A stretch of 64,000 bases of DNA from Chlorokybus atmophyticus. Taxonomy: Eukaryota > Streptophyta > Chlorokybophyceae > Chlorokybales > Chlorokybaceae. Positions 51,088 to 62,010 of the stretch are shown here, in pieces. The position numbers were made by a program, and so were the translations under genes. The notes under the pieces are model-generated. The model saw only the letters and a list, made by a program, of their open reading frames with translations, did no database searches and had not been told where the DNA came from. The stretch spans positions 86,620 through 150,619 of the forward strand of contig RHPI01002836.1 in assembly GCA_009103225.1 (NCBI GenBank). Direction: 5' to 3'. Numbering within the stretch: position 1 is the first letter of the stretch; every line of letters starts with the position of its first letter.

Positions 51088-52100
51088 ATGGCGGCGGTGG
51101 TGGTAGTGCGGGCGGCGTCCAAGTCCGTGGTCGGTGTCGTCGACCGCCCCCCGCTGCCTCGTCAGCGCGGCGTCGTTGTGGAGAAAGCGGGTGGAGCCAG
51201 ACCCGCCGCAGCCACAAGAGGGTGCCATCTCTGTTGTGACTTGATTTTACTTTACTTCGTGCTTGTACAAGCATGTATGCCTCGAATGAGGTGGTTCAAT
51301 ACAACCATGCTAGAGCTTGAGACACATGCAGTACTCAGCACACACAGGCTGCACAAAACGAGCACCCTGCTAACGCATTGCGTGTTGCGTAGTTCAGGAA
51401 TGTGGAAGAGGTGGTGTTGATCTGGGTGCGACGGCAGTACTCCACAGACATAGCTATGGAAGTCGCAGTCCCGTGTGACGGCTATATATTGCAGAGATAT
51501 GCGCAAGTGCGGCAAGAGACGCTAATCAACAACGTTACAATCAAGCGGTCCTTAAGGTATGTATGAGTGGTTGTGTTGCACACCTCACTGCTGCAGCCAG
51601 TGTTGAGTCGTCTCTTACCTCGTGTGGTCTCAGGTGTACGATGATGAAGGAAGGAAGATGTTGACAGAAGGGACTGTTGAAAGTCTCCTTGAGAGAAGTC
51701 AGTGTAGATGAAAAACCGCAAGCAGTCTGAAGCTGCATAACATGTGTGCATGGTACAGTACACTATGACTGTGTGTTAAGGTCTTGGCTGTGAGCACCAC
51801 CCGCTACTGGTCAGAGGCCCTGAGGAGTTGAGAACACTGGAGCTTATGCATACTTCAGGCGCTGTTCGCAAGTACAGTTCCCGTTCGCAAAGCCAGTTCG
51901 CTGCATGCCTCAATGCGACGGGCTATGTGGGGAATGAAGTGCCAGGCTTGGGAGTCACGCCCGACCTCATCGCTATCGCTAACGATGTCAACAAAGTGCA
52001 CGCGCTTGTGCCAGGAACTACAGAGCAACTTGCTGGTCTGACACGGACAGTCAATTTAGCGTACCGCCACGCATACTTTTCTATAGCTTGCACGATCTGA
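51088..52100 (+). CDS. Hypothetical protein with transit-peptide-like first exon
   Basis: Three exons (51088-51221, 51398-51556, 51815-52100) sum to 579 bases, 192 residues, all with GT-AG borders. Exon 1 (MAAVVVVRAASKSVVGVVDR) is Ala/Val/Arg-rich and acid-poor like an organelle targeting peptide, and is clearly related to exon 1 of the PpiC-rhodanese gene at 54688. Exon 2 (VVLIWVRRQYSTDIAMEVAV, LINNVTIKRSLR) and exon 3 (LIAIANDVNKVHALVPGTTE) match nothing I recognise. An alternative acceptor at 52086 opens a different reading frame downstream, so the 3' structure is unsure. Confidence 0.45.
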
Positions 52101-52721
52101 CGCTTCGCTCCGAGGCTACAGTCATTGGCAAAGATGACATCTTGAATGTCAGGTTTGGGGTGGATGGGCAGGACGTTGCCAAGTTCCATGGTTTACTGCT
52201 GCTGGACATTGCCGAAGAGGTCCATCCGGCACTGGGCAAAGGATTTGTCCTCATGGTTAGCGACGAGGAGCGCAATGAGGGTTGGTACCTGGAGTTGTTG
52301 CGCTTCCTTTTGAGAGTTGAAGACTTGAAGAAGCAGCTGCGGTTACCTCCTTAACGGAGAGTATGGCCAATGATGTCAAGGCAGGTATGCAGTCTTGCTT
52401 AGCATCTTAAATTCATTGTTGCTTGCCAACATGCACACGCGTTATTCAGGATGCTCAGCCGCTCGAAGAAGTGGAGTTTGTCTTGAATGAAGCTGCGCGA
52501 CTACAAGCGCGCATCGGTAAGTGTGTATACGAGGGCGTTGTTACTGTTACCAGCTGATGATTTGCATCTCATGTCTACAGATTGTTACATCGTTAACAGT
52601 TTGCAATATGTGCAGTACTGTTCTTTGTTGCTGCGCGTCTGAGCAAGCAATGTATGAGTGTCCAGAGCTGAAATGGGAACTAGTTGCGGTCACGATTAAT
52701 GGTAATCTGCGCTTATTGTAA
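52087..52721 (+). CDS. Unresolved coding segment, hypothetical
   Basis: After an AG acceptor at 52085-52086 a protein-like plus frame runs to a TAA at 52354, containing IGKDDILNVRFGVDGQDVAK, FHGLLLLDIAEEVH and EGWYLELLRFLLRVEDLKKQ. Two more protein-like pieces follow in splice-bounded exons: LEEVEFVLNEAARLQARI (52450-52515) and MYECPELKWELVAVTI up to a TAA near 52721. I could not join all the pieces in one frame, so this may be the 3' part of the 51088 gene with a wrong splice choice, a separate gene, or a damaged copy. No domain recognised. Confidence 0.35.
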
Positions 52722-54687
52722 GCATGACAGGTAAGACTACAAATTACTATGGCATGTGCGTTTTAGGCTTTCTTCCTATCTCCTCTCTTCACTTGGCGCC
52801 CGTCTCCCCTCCCCCTCTCGTGCTCTGTCTCTCCTCCCCCACCCCGCCCACACTACCGCTCTCTGTTTGCATTGGGGGGGTGCAAGAAGATGGCCGCAAC
52901 TATTGATAGGAGTCCTGGTCATCGTGCATGCGCCGTTGCGGCTCTACCAAACCCTCTCCTCCACTATCCTTTCCCCTTGTCAAAAGTCCAATCCCCTTTT
53001 GCCAGTTAGTTGCGTTTGCCGTCGAGTTGGTCATAAAGACTTGCCGTAATGCATGTTATGTGCCGCTGATTGTACAAAAGTTATACGGCACTGTGTGTGT
53101 GCGCCCATCCATCATACATGCTGGCGCAAGCAATGTTGACATGCGCACTCTGTTGCTGCATTGGTTCACATGCATGCACACCATCATCACATACACTAAC
53201 ACCATATCATCTACATCTACTATTGTCACACTATGTGTCTACTCTCCGTGAGCCAAGCTATGCATGCACAGCCCCCAACAATGAGCAGTAGCTGCAATAG
53301 CTGTTGTATCGGCGATAGTGTGAATAGCCAGGCATGAGCGCTTGCTGTATGATGGCAGAATGTTTAAGAAAGGACTTGTTGATGGTAAGAGTGGTGCGTG
53401 TGTTTTATGCGTTGTCTTTGTTGTGTACCCTTGTCGTGGGGAAATGTGATGGGGAAATCGTGGGTCATTGTAGTAGACACATAGTATCCACGCGAGACTT
53501 AGCATTGCCGAGGGCTGCAGCATTGGGATTTTAAAGGCTTTGCTGTACAAATTCGAAGGGGTTAGTTACATGCCCTCATGAATCAAGCAAGGCTTTGATG
53601 TACAGATTCAAAGGGTTGAGGTACATGCTTTCATAAATCAAGCAACTTTTGTTGTAGAACTACGTTATCAACAATAAGCTCAACGCGTATGACTTTTAAC
53701 CCTCATACTTTATAACCATCTGTAAATCAACTATCATACCTTATATATATAACAAAGTCAGCCACTCAAGTGAATGCAGAGTTTCGTGTCTAGCGCGCGA
53801 GCGCGAACTGGAGAGAGAGAGCGAGAGCTCCTCTGCCGTCCTATTGAACACGCAAGTGTTCGATTGTCATCATCTACCATGCCTATTAACACAAACCACG
53901 TACACCACGCGCACAAGCTCGTAACACTAGCACCAAATATCCAACACACACGGTACAGGATAAGCACGAGATTAAAAGCATGCATTTCAATGCCATGCAT
54001 GACTAGCAACACCGCACGCACCTCAATGCCGCATGCATGACCACCGGGCTAACTATGTACTACTCTACCTCTACTCCTACCGCCCCCCTTGTTAGTCATG
54101 CATGCATGCATCATTGGTGTCCTCCTCGATGCTCGTATATCCCGTGCACATTGTTTGTGCACCATGCCACCCAAGACAGAGAGGGAGAGAGCATGCTCGC
54201 ATGTACTTTTCGTTTTTTGAGATTTAACATGAAGTGTATCAAACAGGCACAAGGCAGAGTTCAAGGAGTACAAAGAGTCCGTTTTACAGTGTCCCTATGA
54301 CTAGCATATGCAAAAACAAAACACATGCAAGATTGTTAACGAAGCGAGGACAGAGAATTTCACAAATACGGTAGCAGCAGAGAAAGTAGAACTTCTACTC
54401 TCTCCGGCGGCAGAGGTGCGACAGGGAGTCAGGAGTGACGAGAGAAAAGCAGCTGGGGAAGGTAGGCTGCAAGAGAGCGAGTAGAGCTGATCCCCAGGAG
54501 GATAAGAGAGCCAGTGCTGTTGCCATGTGGCCATCATGCAGGACACACAAGACATGGAATCCTGAATGACTGCTCACAGCGTTGGGTGTCTGCTGATCGG
54601 GTCATACAGCCCACTCTGCAAATGCACACTTACTGGCATACCAGCTTTTGTACACCTACCCACAGTCACACCCACATGCACACCCAC
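52722..54687. other. Intergenic; one possible terminal exon
   Basis: Little coding signal. At about 54246-54302 a short plus frame preceded by an AG acceptor reads HKAEFKEYKESVLQCPYD and then stops; it looks protein-like but no upstream exons were found for it. Confidence 0.4.
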
Positions 54688-54688
54688 A

Positions 54689-54723
<35 letters not shown>
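54688..54723. repeat. (GCG)n coding polyalanine
   Basis: About eleven GCG codons after the ATG of the parvulin-rhodanese gene, within its transit-peptide-like exon. Confidence 0.95.
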
Positions 54724-54725
<2 letters not shown>

Positions 54726-56253
54726 TGCACGGGCGGCGTCCAAGTCTATAGTCGGAGTCGTCGTCGGCCGCCGCCCTGTCCCTCGCCAGCGCAACGTTAG
54801 CGAAGTTCTGGAGCGAGCCAGACCCGCCGCTGCCGCCGCCGGCCGATTGCGGTATCAGGCTGTGCGGGGCCAAGGTGCGGCTGTCCTGGCCTGGCCTGGT
54901 GCATGCACTGTGGTTGTGTGGTCGTTTGCATGCATCCAGGCATCAATCCATTGGTTTTACAGAGCATGCAATCAACAATGCTGAAAAAACAACAGCAGCA
55001 GCAGCAGCAGCAGCAGCGTTGTGGTCGGCTTTGCTTGGTGCTTGCTTCAGTCAGCAGCCAGTGCGCTTTCGTTTTCAGTCATAACAACGTGACTGATGAA
55101 ACTTCTAGTGATGATGACGATGCTGAGGCTGATCACGATATTACAACTGTCTGTCCTCCTCGCCCTGTGGTTCGAGTCGAGTGTCCCATGCACTGTTGGG
55201 CATGAGATTCAAGCGCAACGCTTGTTGTTGTTGTTGTTGGTCTATATGTAATGTCGTTCGCAACTCCTGTATGTCCAGCCTCCTCCTCCTCCTCCTCCTC
55301 CTCTTCCCCCCGCCACCATCGCGAACTTCGCGTCCAGCACATCCTCGTGGACCCCTCCGACTCGGACCTCCTCGACTCGCTTCACACCCGCATAGCAGGT
55401 AAAGGAATGCCACCAACACAACACGACACAACACAATACAATACAATACAACATCACGGCTGTGGTTGTTGAGTGATGTTTGTTGTGGTGTGGTGTAGGT
55501 GGCGAGGATATGGGGGAGCTTGCCGAAGAGTACTCAAAGTGCCCGTCGAGGAAAAAAGGAGGGGATATCGGGTGGATACAGTGGAACCAGACGGTGAGTG
55601 GGTGCGAGGGGCATGCATCCACGTGTGTGCGTGTGCGTGTGCGTGTGCCCAGATGCACTCGAGCACATGCTTGCATCTGCGTGTACGTGCGCCAGTGTCT
55701 GTATGCACACAGTCTTCACAGATGTGGCTGCATGTGTACCCGTTTGCCCACGTTGACACGTGTATGTGTGAGGTACAGTCGCTACAACTCCCCATTCACT
55801 TTAATAGACTGTTGTGTCGTTCAGATGAAGGAGTTCCAGGACGCGGCGTGGGCCACGCGCGTTGGCCAGCTGTCACGCGTGACCTCAAAGCACGGCGTGC
55901 ACTTACTGCGTGTAAACAACGAGAGGTGAAGGAAGTTCCTCAACACGACATGTTGTCTCGTCACAACAGACAAGCCTGACTGCTTCATTGTCAACAGGGA
56001 GCCTCTTGTCGTGGGCGTGATGCAGGTGGAGGAGCTCGCGTCCGTGCTGGACGACGAAGGCAACGATGGTGGGGACAGGCAGCTCATTGACGTGCGGGAA
56101 CCAGACGAAGTGTACGTGTGTGCCGGATGTAGTCAGTATTGACATGTGTGGGCGTGTGTGTGGATGGGGTGGGGGGGTGGGGGTGGGGAGGCGTGTCTGC
56201 GCGTGCGTGCATGTGCATGTACAAGTTCGTGTTTGTGCGTGCGCGTGTTAACG

Positions 56254-56293
<40 letters not shown>

Positions 56294-56733
56294 CAGAGCG
56301 ATAGCCAGTCTGCCGGGTTTCAGCATCCTCCCGTTAAGCCGATTTTCAGAGTGGGCGCCGCGGATATCGAGTGACCTCGATCCCAACAAAGAGACCCTTG
56401 TGCTGGTATGAGAAGGGATCCCAAATGCATTAGCATGCTACATGTGTTGCTTCCATAACTCTGGCCTCACATCACGCATGTTGTGCTTGCCACATACAGT
56501 GCCATCACGGCGTGCGATCCCTTCAAGCAGCCAACTTTTTGCTGTCTCAGGTACGTTGCATGCATGCATTACCACACACGTTTGGGACATTGTCTCTATG
56601 TGTCACTCGTTTGCCACTTTGTTCACATCATGTGCATACGCTTGTCATGCAGGGCTTCACCAACGTAAAGAACGTTGAGGGAGGCATACACGCGTACTCC
56701 ACGCGAGTGAATTCCTCCGTGCCGGTCTATTAG
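54688..56733 (+). CDS. Parvulin-rhodanese fusion, chloroplast type (STR12-like)
   Basis: The plant counterpart (rhodanese/PpiC domain protein 12) is a chloroplast protein joining a peptidyl-prolyl isomerase to a sulfurtransferase-fold domain. Eight exons (54688-54874, 55279-55398, 55499-55593, 55825-55925, 55998-56111, 56297-56405, 56500-56550, 56653-56733) sum to 858 bases, 285 residues. Exon 1 begins with a polyalanine run coded by (GCG)n and is Arg/Ala/Val-rich: a transit peptide. A polyserine stretch follows, then the parvulin domain: LRVQHILVD, LAEEYSKCPSRKKGGDIGWI, MKEFQDAAW and SKHGVHLLRVNNER. The rhodanese domain follows: LIDVREPDEV, ILPLSRFSEW, and the active-site loop CHHGVRS with its cysteine in place, then LSQGFTNVKNVEGGIHAYS. 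Both catalytic regions look intact. The start ATG lies in the exon shared with the 51088 model. Confidence 0.93.
54992..55018. repeat. (CAG)n microsatellite
   Basis: About nine CAG/AGC units in the first intron of the parvulin-rhodanese gene. Confidence 0.95.
56255..56289. repeat. (GT)n microsatellite
   Basis: About 17 GT dinucleotides, ending next to the acceptor of parvulin-rhodanese exon 6. Confidence 0.97.
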
Positions 56734-56763
56734 GCACGGGGTTAGCCTGCCACTTGTACATAG

Positions 56764-56830
56764 GTGTAACAGATGATGCTGGTCAGTCAGACTGATAGAC
56801 AGCCTGACTGACCAGCATCATCTGTTACAC
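56764..56830. repeat. Perfect 27-bp hairpin between convergent genes
   Basis: Left arm 56764-56790 (GTGTAACAGATGATGCTGGT...), 13-base loop, right arm 56804-56830 exactly complementary. It begins 31 bases after the stop codon of the parvulin-rhodanese gene, and so probably lies in its 3' UTR. Confidence 0.92.
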
Positions 56831-57116
56831 AGAATTCATCGTGTGACGGTGTGGAGCACACAAACAAGTTAGTGTAAGGCAGTAGCAAGCCAACAACCAG
56901 CAGCGGTTGGGCGCTGGCAAGCACGTTATCACTTTGCTTGTATTGCTGTCCTAATAGCACACTCTTCAAGACACAACAACACCCACTGGTTGAAGTAGCA
57001 GTTCCAGTGTCTCCCACCTCAACCCACTCAACTCAACAACATTCCGACAACAGCATCCCCTCAGCAATGTGCCTTGTAACTATCCCACACCCCAACCCAA
57101 CCATCACCTCCTCTAC

Positions 57117-60100
57117 CTAACCCCCCTCTCCCTCTCCCTCCTCCAGCGGCTCCGTCGGCTCCACCGCCTTATTGAGGCACACAATCCTCTTCCCCGCCCT
57201 CGGCGGCCGGCACGCGTATTGCGCTGCGTTGACGTGCGCGAGGTGGTCGCCTGCGTGGTGGTGGTGGCCGTCGTGGGACTTGTTGTCGTGCGAGGAGACG
57301 GCGTGGCCGCGGGCCAGGAAGCGAGCGGCGGCGCGGGCAACACCGGGATCTGGGGAAGACAATGTGTGGGTGTGGGTGTGAGTGTGCACACGTGTGTCCA
57401 CGCACATGCTCGTGTACGGGTGCACGCGTGCGCGCACATGTGTGTGGTACTTAGGAACAATGATGTTCCATATGCAGCCATCTCATCAAGAGTATACCAA
57501 CAGTAAAGCTGTCGCACCTTGGGGTGGGTGCCAGTTATTGAGTACGGCGAGTGCCGCAAAATGTTTTCTCAATAGTTGCGGTAGCGTCGGTCCCGTCTCT
57601 CCATCCACGAGGACCTTGCATCCCTTCAGCACGTCGTAGCCGTCGCGGCCCTCCAGCAAATACTCCTTTGTGGCAACCCTGAGTGATGGACAGTCAGTGC
57701 ATGAGCGTTGATGTTGGGTTGAGATGCAGGATAACCTTACTTGTATGTTCGCGTGAGATCGATGGGTGCATTGTTGACGAGCACGGAGTCGCGAAGGAGA
57801 CGGGAACCGGGAGGCTTCGCTGCGTCGAAGGTGAGAGCGATGCCGGACACCTGATCATGACAGGATGTGACAGGTAGCGGATGATGTTGGGATGCTTGAT
57901 TAACTGATGTTGGACGTACTTGGTGTATGCAGCGAGTGATGCAACCACATGTACGCGTGCAAACCCATAGGCGTACACAACACCGATGCACGCACGCTTG
58001 CGCACATGCTCGTGCACACGCGTGCGCACACGCGCAGTTTCGTGCTTAAACATGCGCATAGCCATGCACACAAACACATGCGCGCATACCTGAGGAAAGC
58101 GGCCTTCGAGGCGTGGGTATTGGCTGACCCCGTTTTCGAGTGCCTCCAGCAGCTGCTCCCCGCTCATCTCAACCAGCACCACGACATCCTAACACACACT
58201 CAACACACATCATTGCGTGAAACATCTGTGAGTATGTGTCATGACAATCCTTGACAAACTGTACTAGTATATCGGTATGCGTTGGGTACGTGACCATGCG
58301 GGTGGTGTACCATTGATTAATCAGCCATACACGCGCATGCGCATACGTGACTTTGCGAGTGATCTCATTTTGTACAACTACTTTTACAACAACCATCATG
58401 ACAGCACAGTGTGACGTCATGTTGCGCGCGTGCACACGCACACACACACAGACACTTCCCTACCATCATCGGCAGCAGCGCCAGCAAATCCCTCCCCGTC
58501 ACCGCTCCCGGCCCGTGCACCGCGTCGGACCTGAACGTCCCGCTGTTGAACAGCGCGCAGTCCGCTGCGCCGCAGATCCCCTCGCGGGCGATGTCGCAGA
58601 CGAGGGAGCCGGCGTTGGTCTCGCGGAGACGGATGGAGGCGAACCTGGGTGGGGGAGGGTGATGTTGGGGTGGGTGCAGGTGGGGTTCAAGGTGGGGGTT
58701 GATTGCAGTAGTATGGGGGGGTTGGGCGTAAAGACGTGTATGGTGGTATGTGTACATGTACGTGTTGATGTTGTGTCGTATGCAAGCAGATATATGCTCA
58801 CGCATACAAGCACACGTGCGTGCACATGCACACACGCATGTTGTACACAGAAGCAGTGTCTTCGAGTACAACAATTCCGCTGAAGATACCGACATATGCA
58901 AGTGCGTCTGTCGACATGTGTATGTGCTTGCCTTGCATCCAACCCAACAGCAACAATGCCCACAGGCTCATCGAGCTGCCTTCCCATCGCATCCAAAAAC
59001 CCATCCACAACCTCCTTGATCTGCAAAGAAACACACGCATCACTACCATCACCACCACATCAAACACCCTCCCACCCCTCCCCCACTCACTTGCGGGTCT
59101 TCTGGTACAGCCTTTGTGACTTCCACCCTCTCGTGCGTGACAGAGAAGCGCCCTTTGCTGTGGTTGCCGTTGCCATTGATGTTGTTGGTGGGTGCGTCGG
59201 TGTTGTGGGTGCGTCGCAAGCGTAGGACAGTGAACTCGCGGAAATCGGTGCCGGACTTGACGATCAACGCATTGTTGACCTGAGACACAGATTGTGATAA
59301 AAAGACTGGTTAAGATCTTGTGCATGCGTGTGCATGCACGTGCGCACACGCGTGTGCTTGCGCGTGTACGTGTGTACATGCTGGTGATGTGCATATGTGT
59401 CCGTGCACACGCAGAAATCCACCCACCCACCATACATAACAGCACTCTCACCGTGCGCGTGGAGTAGTGGTGGTCGTGTCCGCCGAGCACGAGGTCGATG
59501 AGGTCGCCTGCCTCGCGCGCCAGCCGCTCGTCGTTGTTGTCGCGCATGTGGGTCAGAGCTATCACCACGTCCGCGCCCTCATCTGAACGCAGCGCCTCCG
59601 CCAACCTGGCAATGACATGATGATGATGGTGACAGTGATGATGACAGTGATGATGGTGTTGGTGACACTCGCAATGGTGCAGTTTTGTTGAGAGCAATGT
59701 CCTTTGAAAACACAACAGGGAACGTATGTGTGCGAGTACATGTCCGTGTGCGTTCGTGCGAGCGCACAAGCATGCTATGACTAGCAGAAAAAACTCCCTT
59801 CATTTAACACTTGTGCGGCGTCAATAACCAGCCAAGCGATGCATGATCAGCAGCATGTACACACAGCCTGACTCTCACTTGCAAGCGTGAGATGCATGTG
59901 ATCAGTGAAACTCCACTCAACAGCCCAACGCACCGTCTCCCCTCGGTGACAAAGTCCACGTAGGCGAGGTCCTCGGGTTCCACTGCCCCGAGGGTGTCGA
60001 GCCACTCGCGCTCCACCAGCCCGATCAACCCAACACGCCAACCACGCCACTGCACGTGTGTGTGTGTGTGTGTACTTGTGATGTTGGATACGGTTGTCGT

Positions 60101-61655
60101 GTGAGTGCGTGTGCTCACCTTCAGCAGGAGTGAGCGTTGCAGTCCCGGAAGAGGCTGCATGGTGCTTGCGTCGAGGATGTTGGCGCACAGCCAAGGGAAC
60201 GAGCACTCCGCCATCAGCGTGCTCAACTGCTCCAACCTACCACAGAAACCCACCAACACGTCGATGAGTAAGCGATGCGAGGACGCGCACAGGCACAGCA
60301 CGCGCATGCGCGCAATCAATCATGTATGCACACATATGCGCGCCCACAGGCGCGCGCGTGAGCACCTGCGCAAGTGCGCACGCGCGAGCGTGCGCATGTG
60401 CGTTTGCGCTTATGCGTGTACGCGTGTGTATCCATGTGCCCCCTCCCCCTCACCCGAAATCCAGGTCGTGGTTCCCCAGGCACGCCCCGCCCACCCCCGC
60501 GGCGTTGAGCACCGGCGGCATCTGCCCTCCCCGCGTCAGGGCCGTCGACAGCAGGGAAGGACCGAACGCGTCGCCGCTGAAGAGGACCAGAGGGGAGGGG
60601 AGGGAGCGGACCGCCGACACGAAACGGGCAGCGCCTGTGGGGTGGGGTGGGGTGGGGTGGGGGAGTGTGTGTGTGCGCATCAGATGCTTGTGATACACGT
60701 GCAGCCTGGGATGGTTACAGGAGGAGCTGGAGGTGCATACGGGTACGGGGGAAACGGGTGAACTCGTGCGACATGTGCGTTATTGCGTGAATGATGGATA
60801 CCAAAAGTGCATCTGTTTGAGACGCACAACCCACTGATGCACAAAGCCTCCAAAGTGTTGCTGAACGTGCGACGCTTATCACGTTATGGTGCAATACAAA
60901 GGCACCTGCCTCTGCATACTTGTACATGCGATGGATCATGGACAAATACGCTCAAGCTTTTTCTCCCCGTTTTTATTAACTGCTGGCATGTATAAAAATC
61001 CATGAATCTCTATGGATGTCCTTCAAGTGCTGATGCATGCATACCAGAATGTGAATGTTGATGAGATCACAAAGACACACAGAAATCAATTAGCTATAGA
61101 TACCCATGTTTTTCAGCAACACAAGTAACCCACACACCGGACAGAGATACATAATTGCTATGTGTACAACGCATGTCGGCCCCTAACAACCACCGAGAAT
61201 AAGAACATCTCGTCACTCTCAATACACTACAGGTAAGACTGTGTACATGTGATCGACCTCTCATGTTACCAGAGTAGCTTTAGACGAGCAGTATGATGTA
61301 GTATACAATCTTCCAACTCACCCCCAACAGGCTCCTGCTGCCTCGGCTCCACATTATACACATCATTGAAGTGCACAATCACCAGCTCCTCGTCCTTGTC
61401 CCCCTCCTGCTCCTCTTCCCTGGGCCGCTGGGCGCCGCCTCCATCCTGCGGGAATCCCATCCCAAGGAATTGACGTGTCGCGTCGCCCTGATCCTCGCCG
61501 CCGCCGATGCTGTGCAGGGAGGGAGACGTCGACGATATGCCTGAGGAGATGCGGGTAACGAACTGCGGAGGACGACGGCGTGAGCGGGCGAAAACGGCGA
61601 GCGGCCGTTGATCGTTTGCCGTTTGTCGTTGAATGCGAGGCAAGCGAGTTGTCAT
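57117..61655 (-). CDS. UshA/5'-nucleotidase-family metallophosphatase
   Basis: Family members hydrolyse phosphate esters such as nucleotides with a two-metal centre. Twelve exons (61655-61322, 60634-60454, 60236-60119, 60049-59934, 59605-59452, 59279-59091, 59020-58932, 58644-58464, 58188-58090, 57850-57741, 57678-57518, 57349-57117) sum to 1965 bases, 654 residues. The first ~85 residues are Arg/Ser-rich without a clear signal peptide. Metal motifs follow in order: IVHFNDVYN, LVLFSGDAFGPS, ACLGNHDLDFG, VIALTHMRD and LVLGGHDHHY. The C-terminal substrate domain has RLRETNAGSLVCDIAR, CALFNSGTFRSD and VATKEYLLEGRDGYDVL. HFNDVYN and GDAFGPS fit the subgroup near sugar-phosphate/phosphoglycerate phosphatases rather than animal CD73. 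Exon 7 ends at a GC donor. A His-rich loop (HDGHHHHAGDH) lies near the C terminus. No signal peptide or GPI signal is seen, so it may be cytosolic. Confidence 0.92.
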
Positions 61656-62010
61656 TATGACTTTTTGGCATTCGCCTGGTATGATGTGATGCGCTCAACA
61701 TGATAACTTCTCAAGTGTTCATCAATGCCATGGCACTGATCTGTCAGTTATGCGCGTGCGTTTTGTGCGTTGTTCGGGCACAATGGTGCGGTTGATCTCG
61801 TAGAGTTGGTCATAGATACATGGGTATAGCACCGACATCTTGAGGAGCTCGCTTCTGATTCAGATTGTTTTGTAGCATTGTTCTTGATGGATTATGAGGT
61901 AGCGGAGCTGATTAGTGGAACCAAATATGCTCATGGATTCACGCACGCCATCAGCCACAGCGCTTATATACACGACAATGTTACACCGCTATCCTTGCTT
62001 AATCAATCCA
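61656..62010. other. Intergenic, head of nucleotidase gene to tail of glycosyltransferase gene
   Basis: About 355 bases between the stop of the glycosyltransferase and the start codon of the nucleotidase, both on the minus strand. No coding signal. Confidence 0.6.

Noticed and set aside
58798-59769. 323-residue minus-strand open frame
   Set aside because: Mostly intron sequence of the nucleotidase in another frame; the real exons, in a different frame, carry the family motifs.
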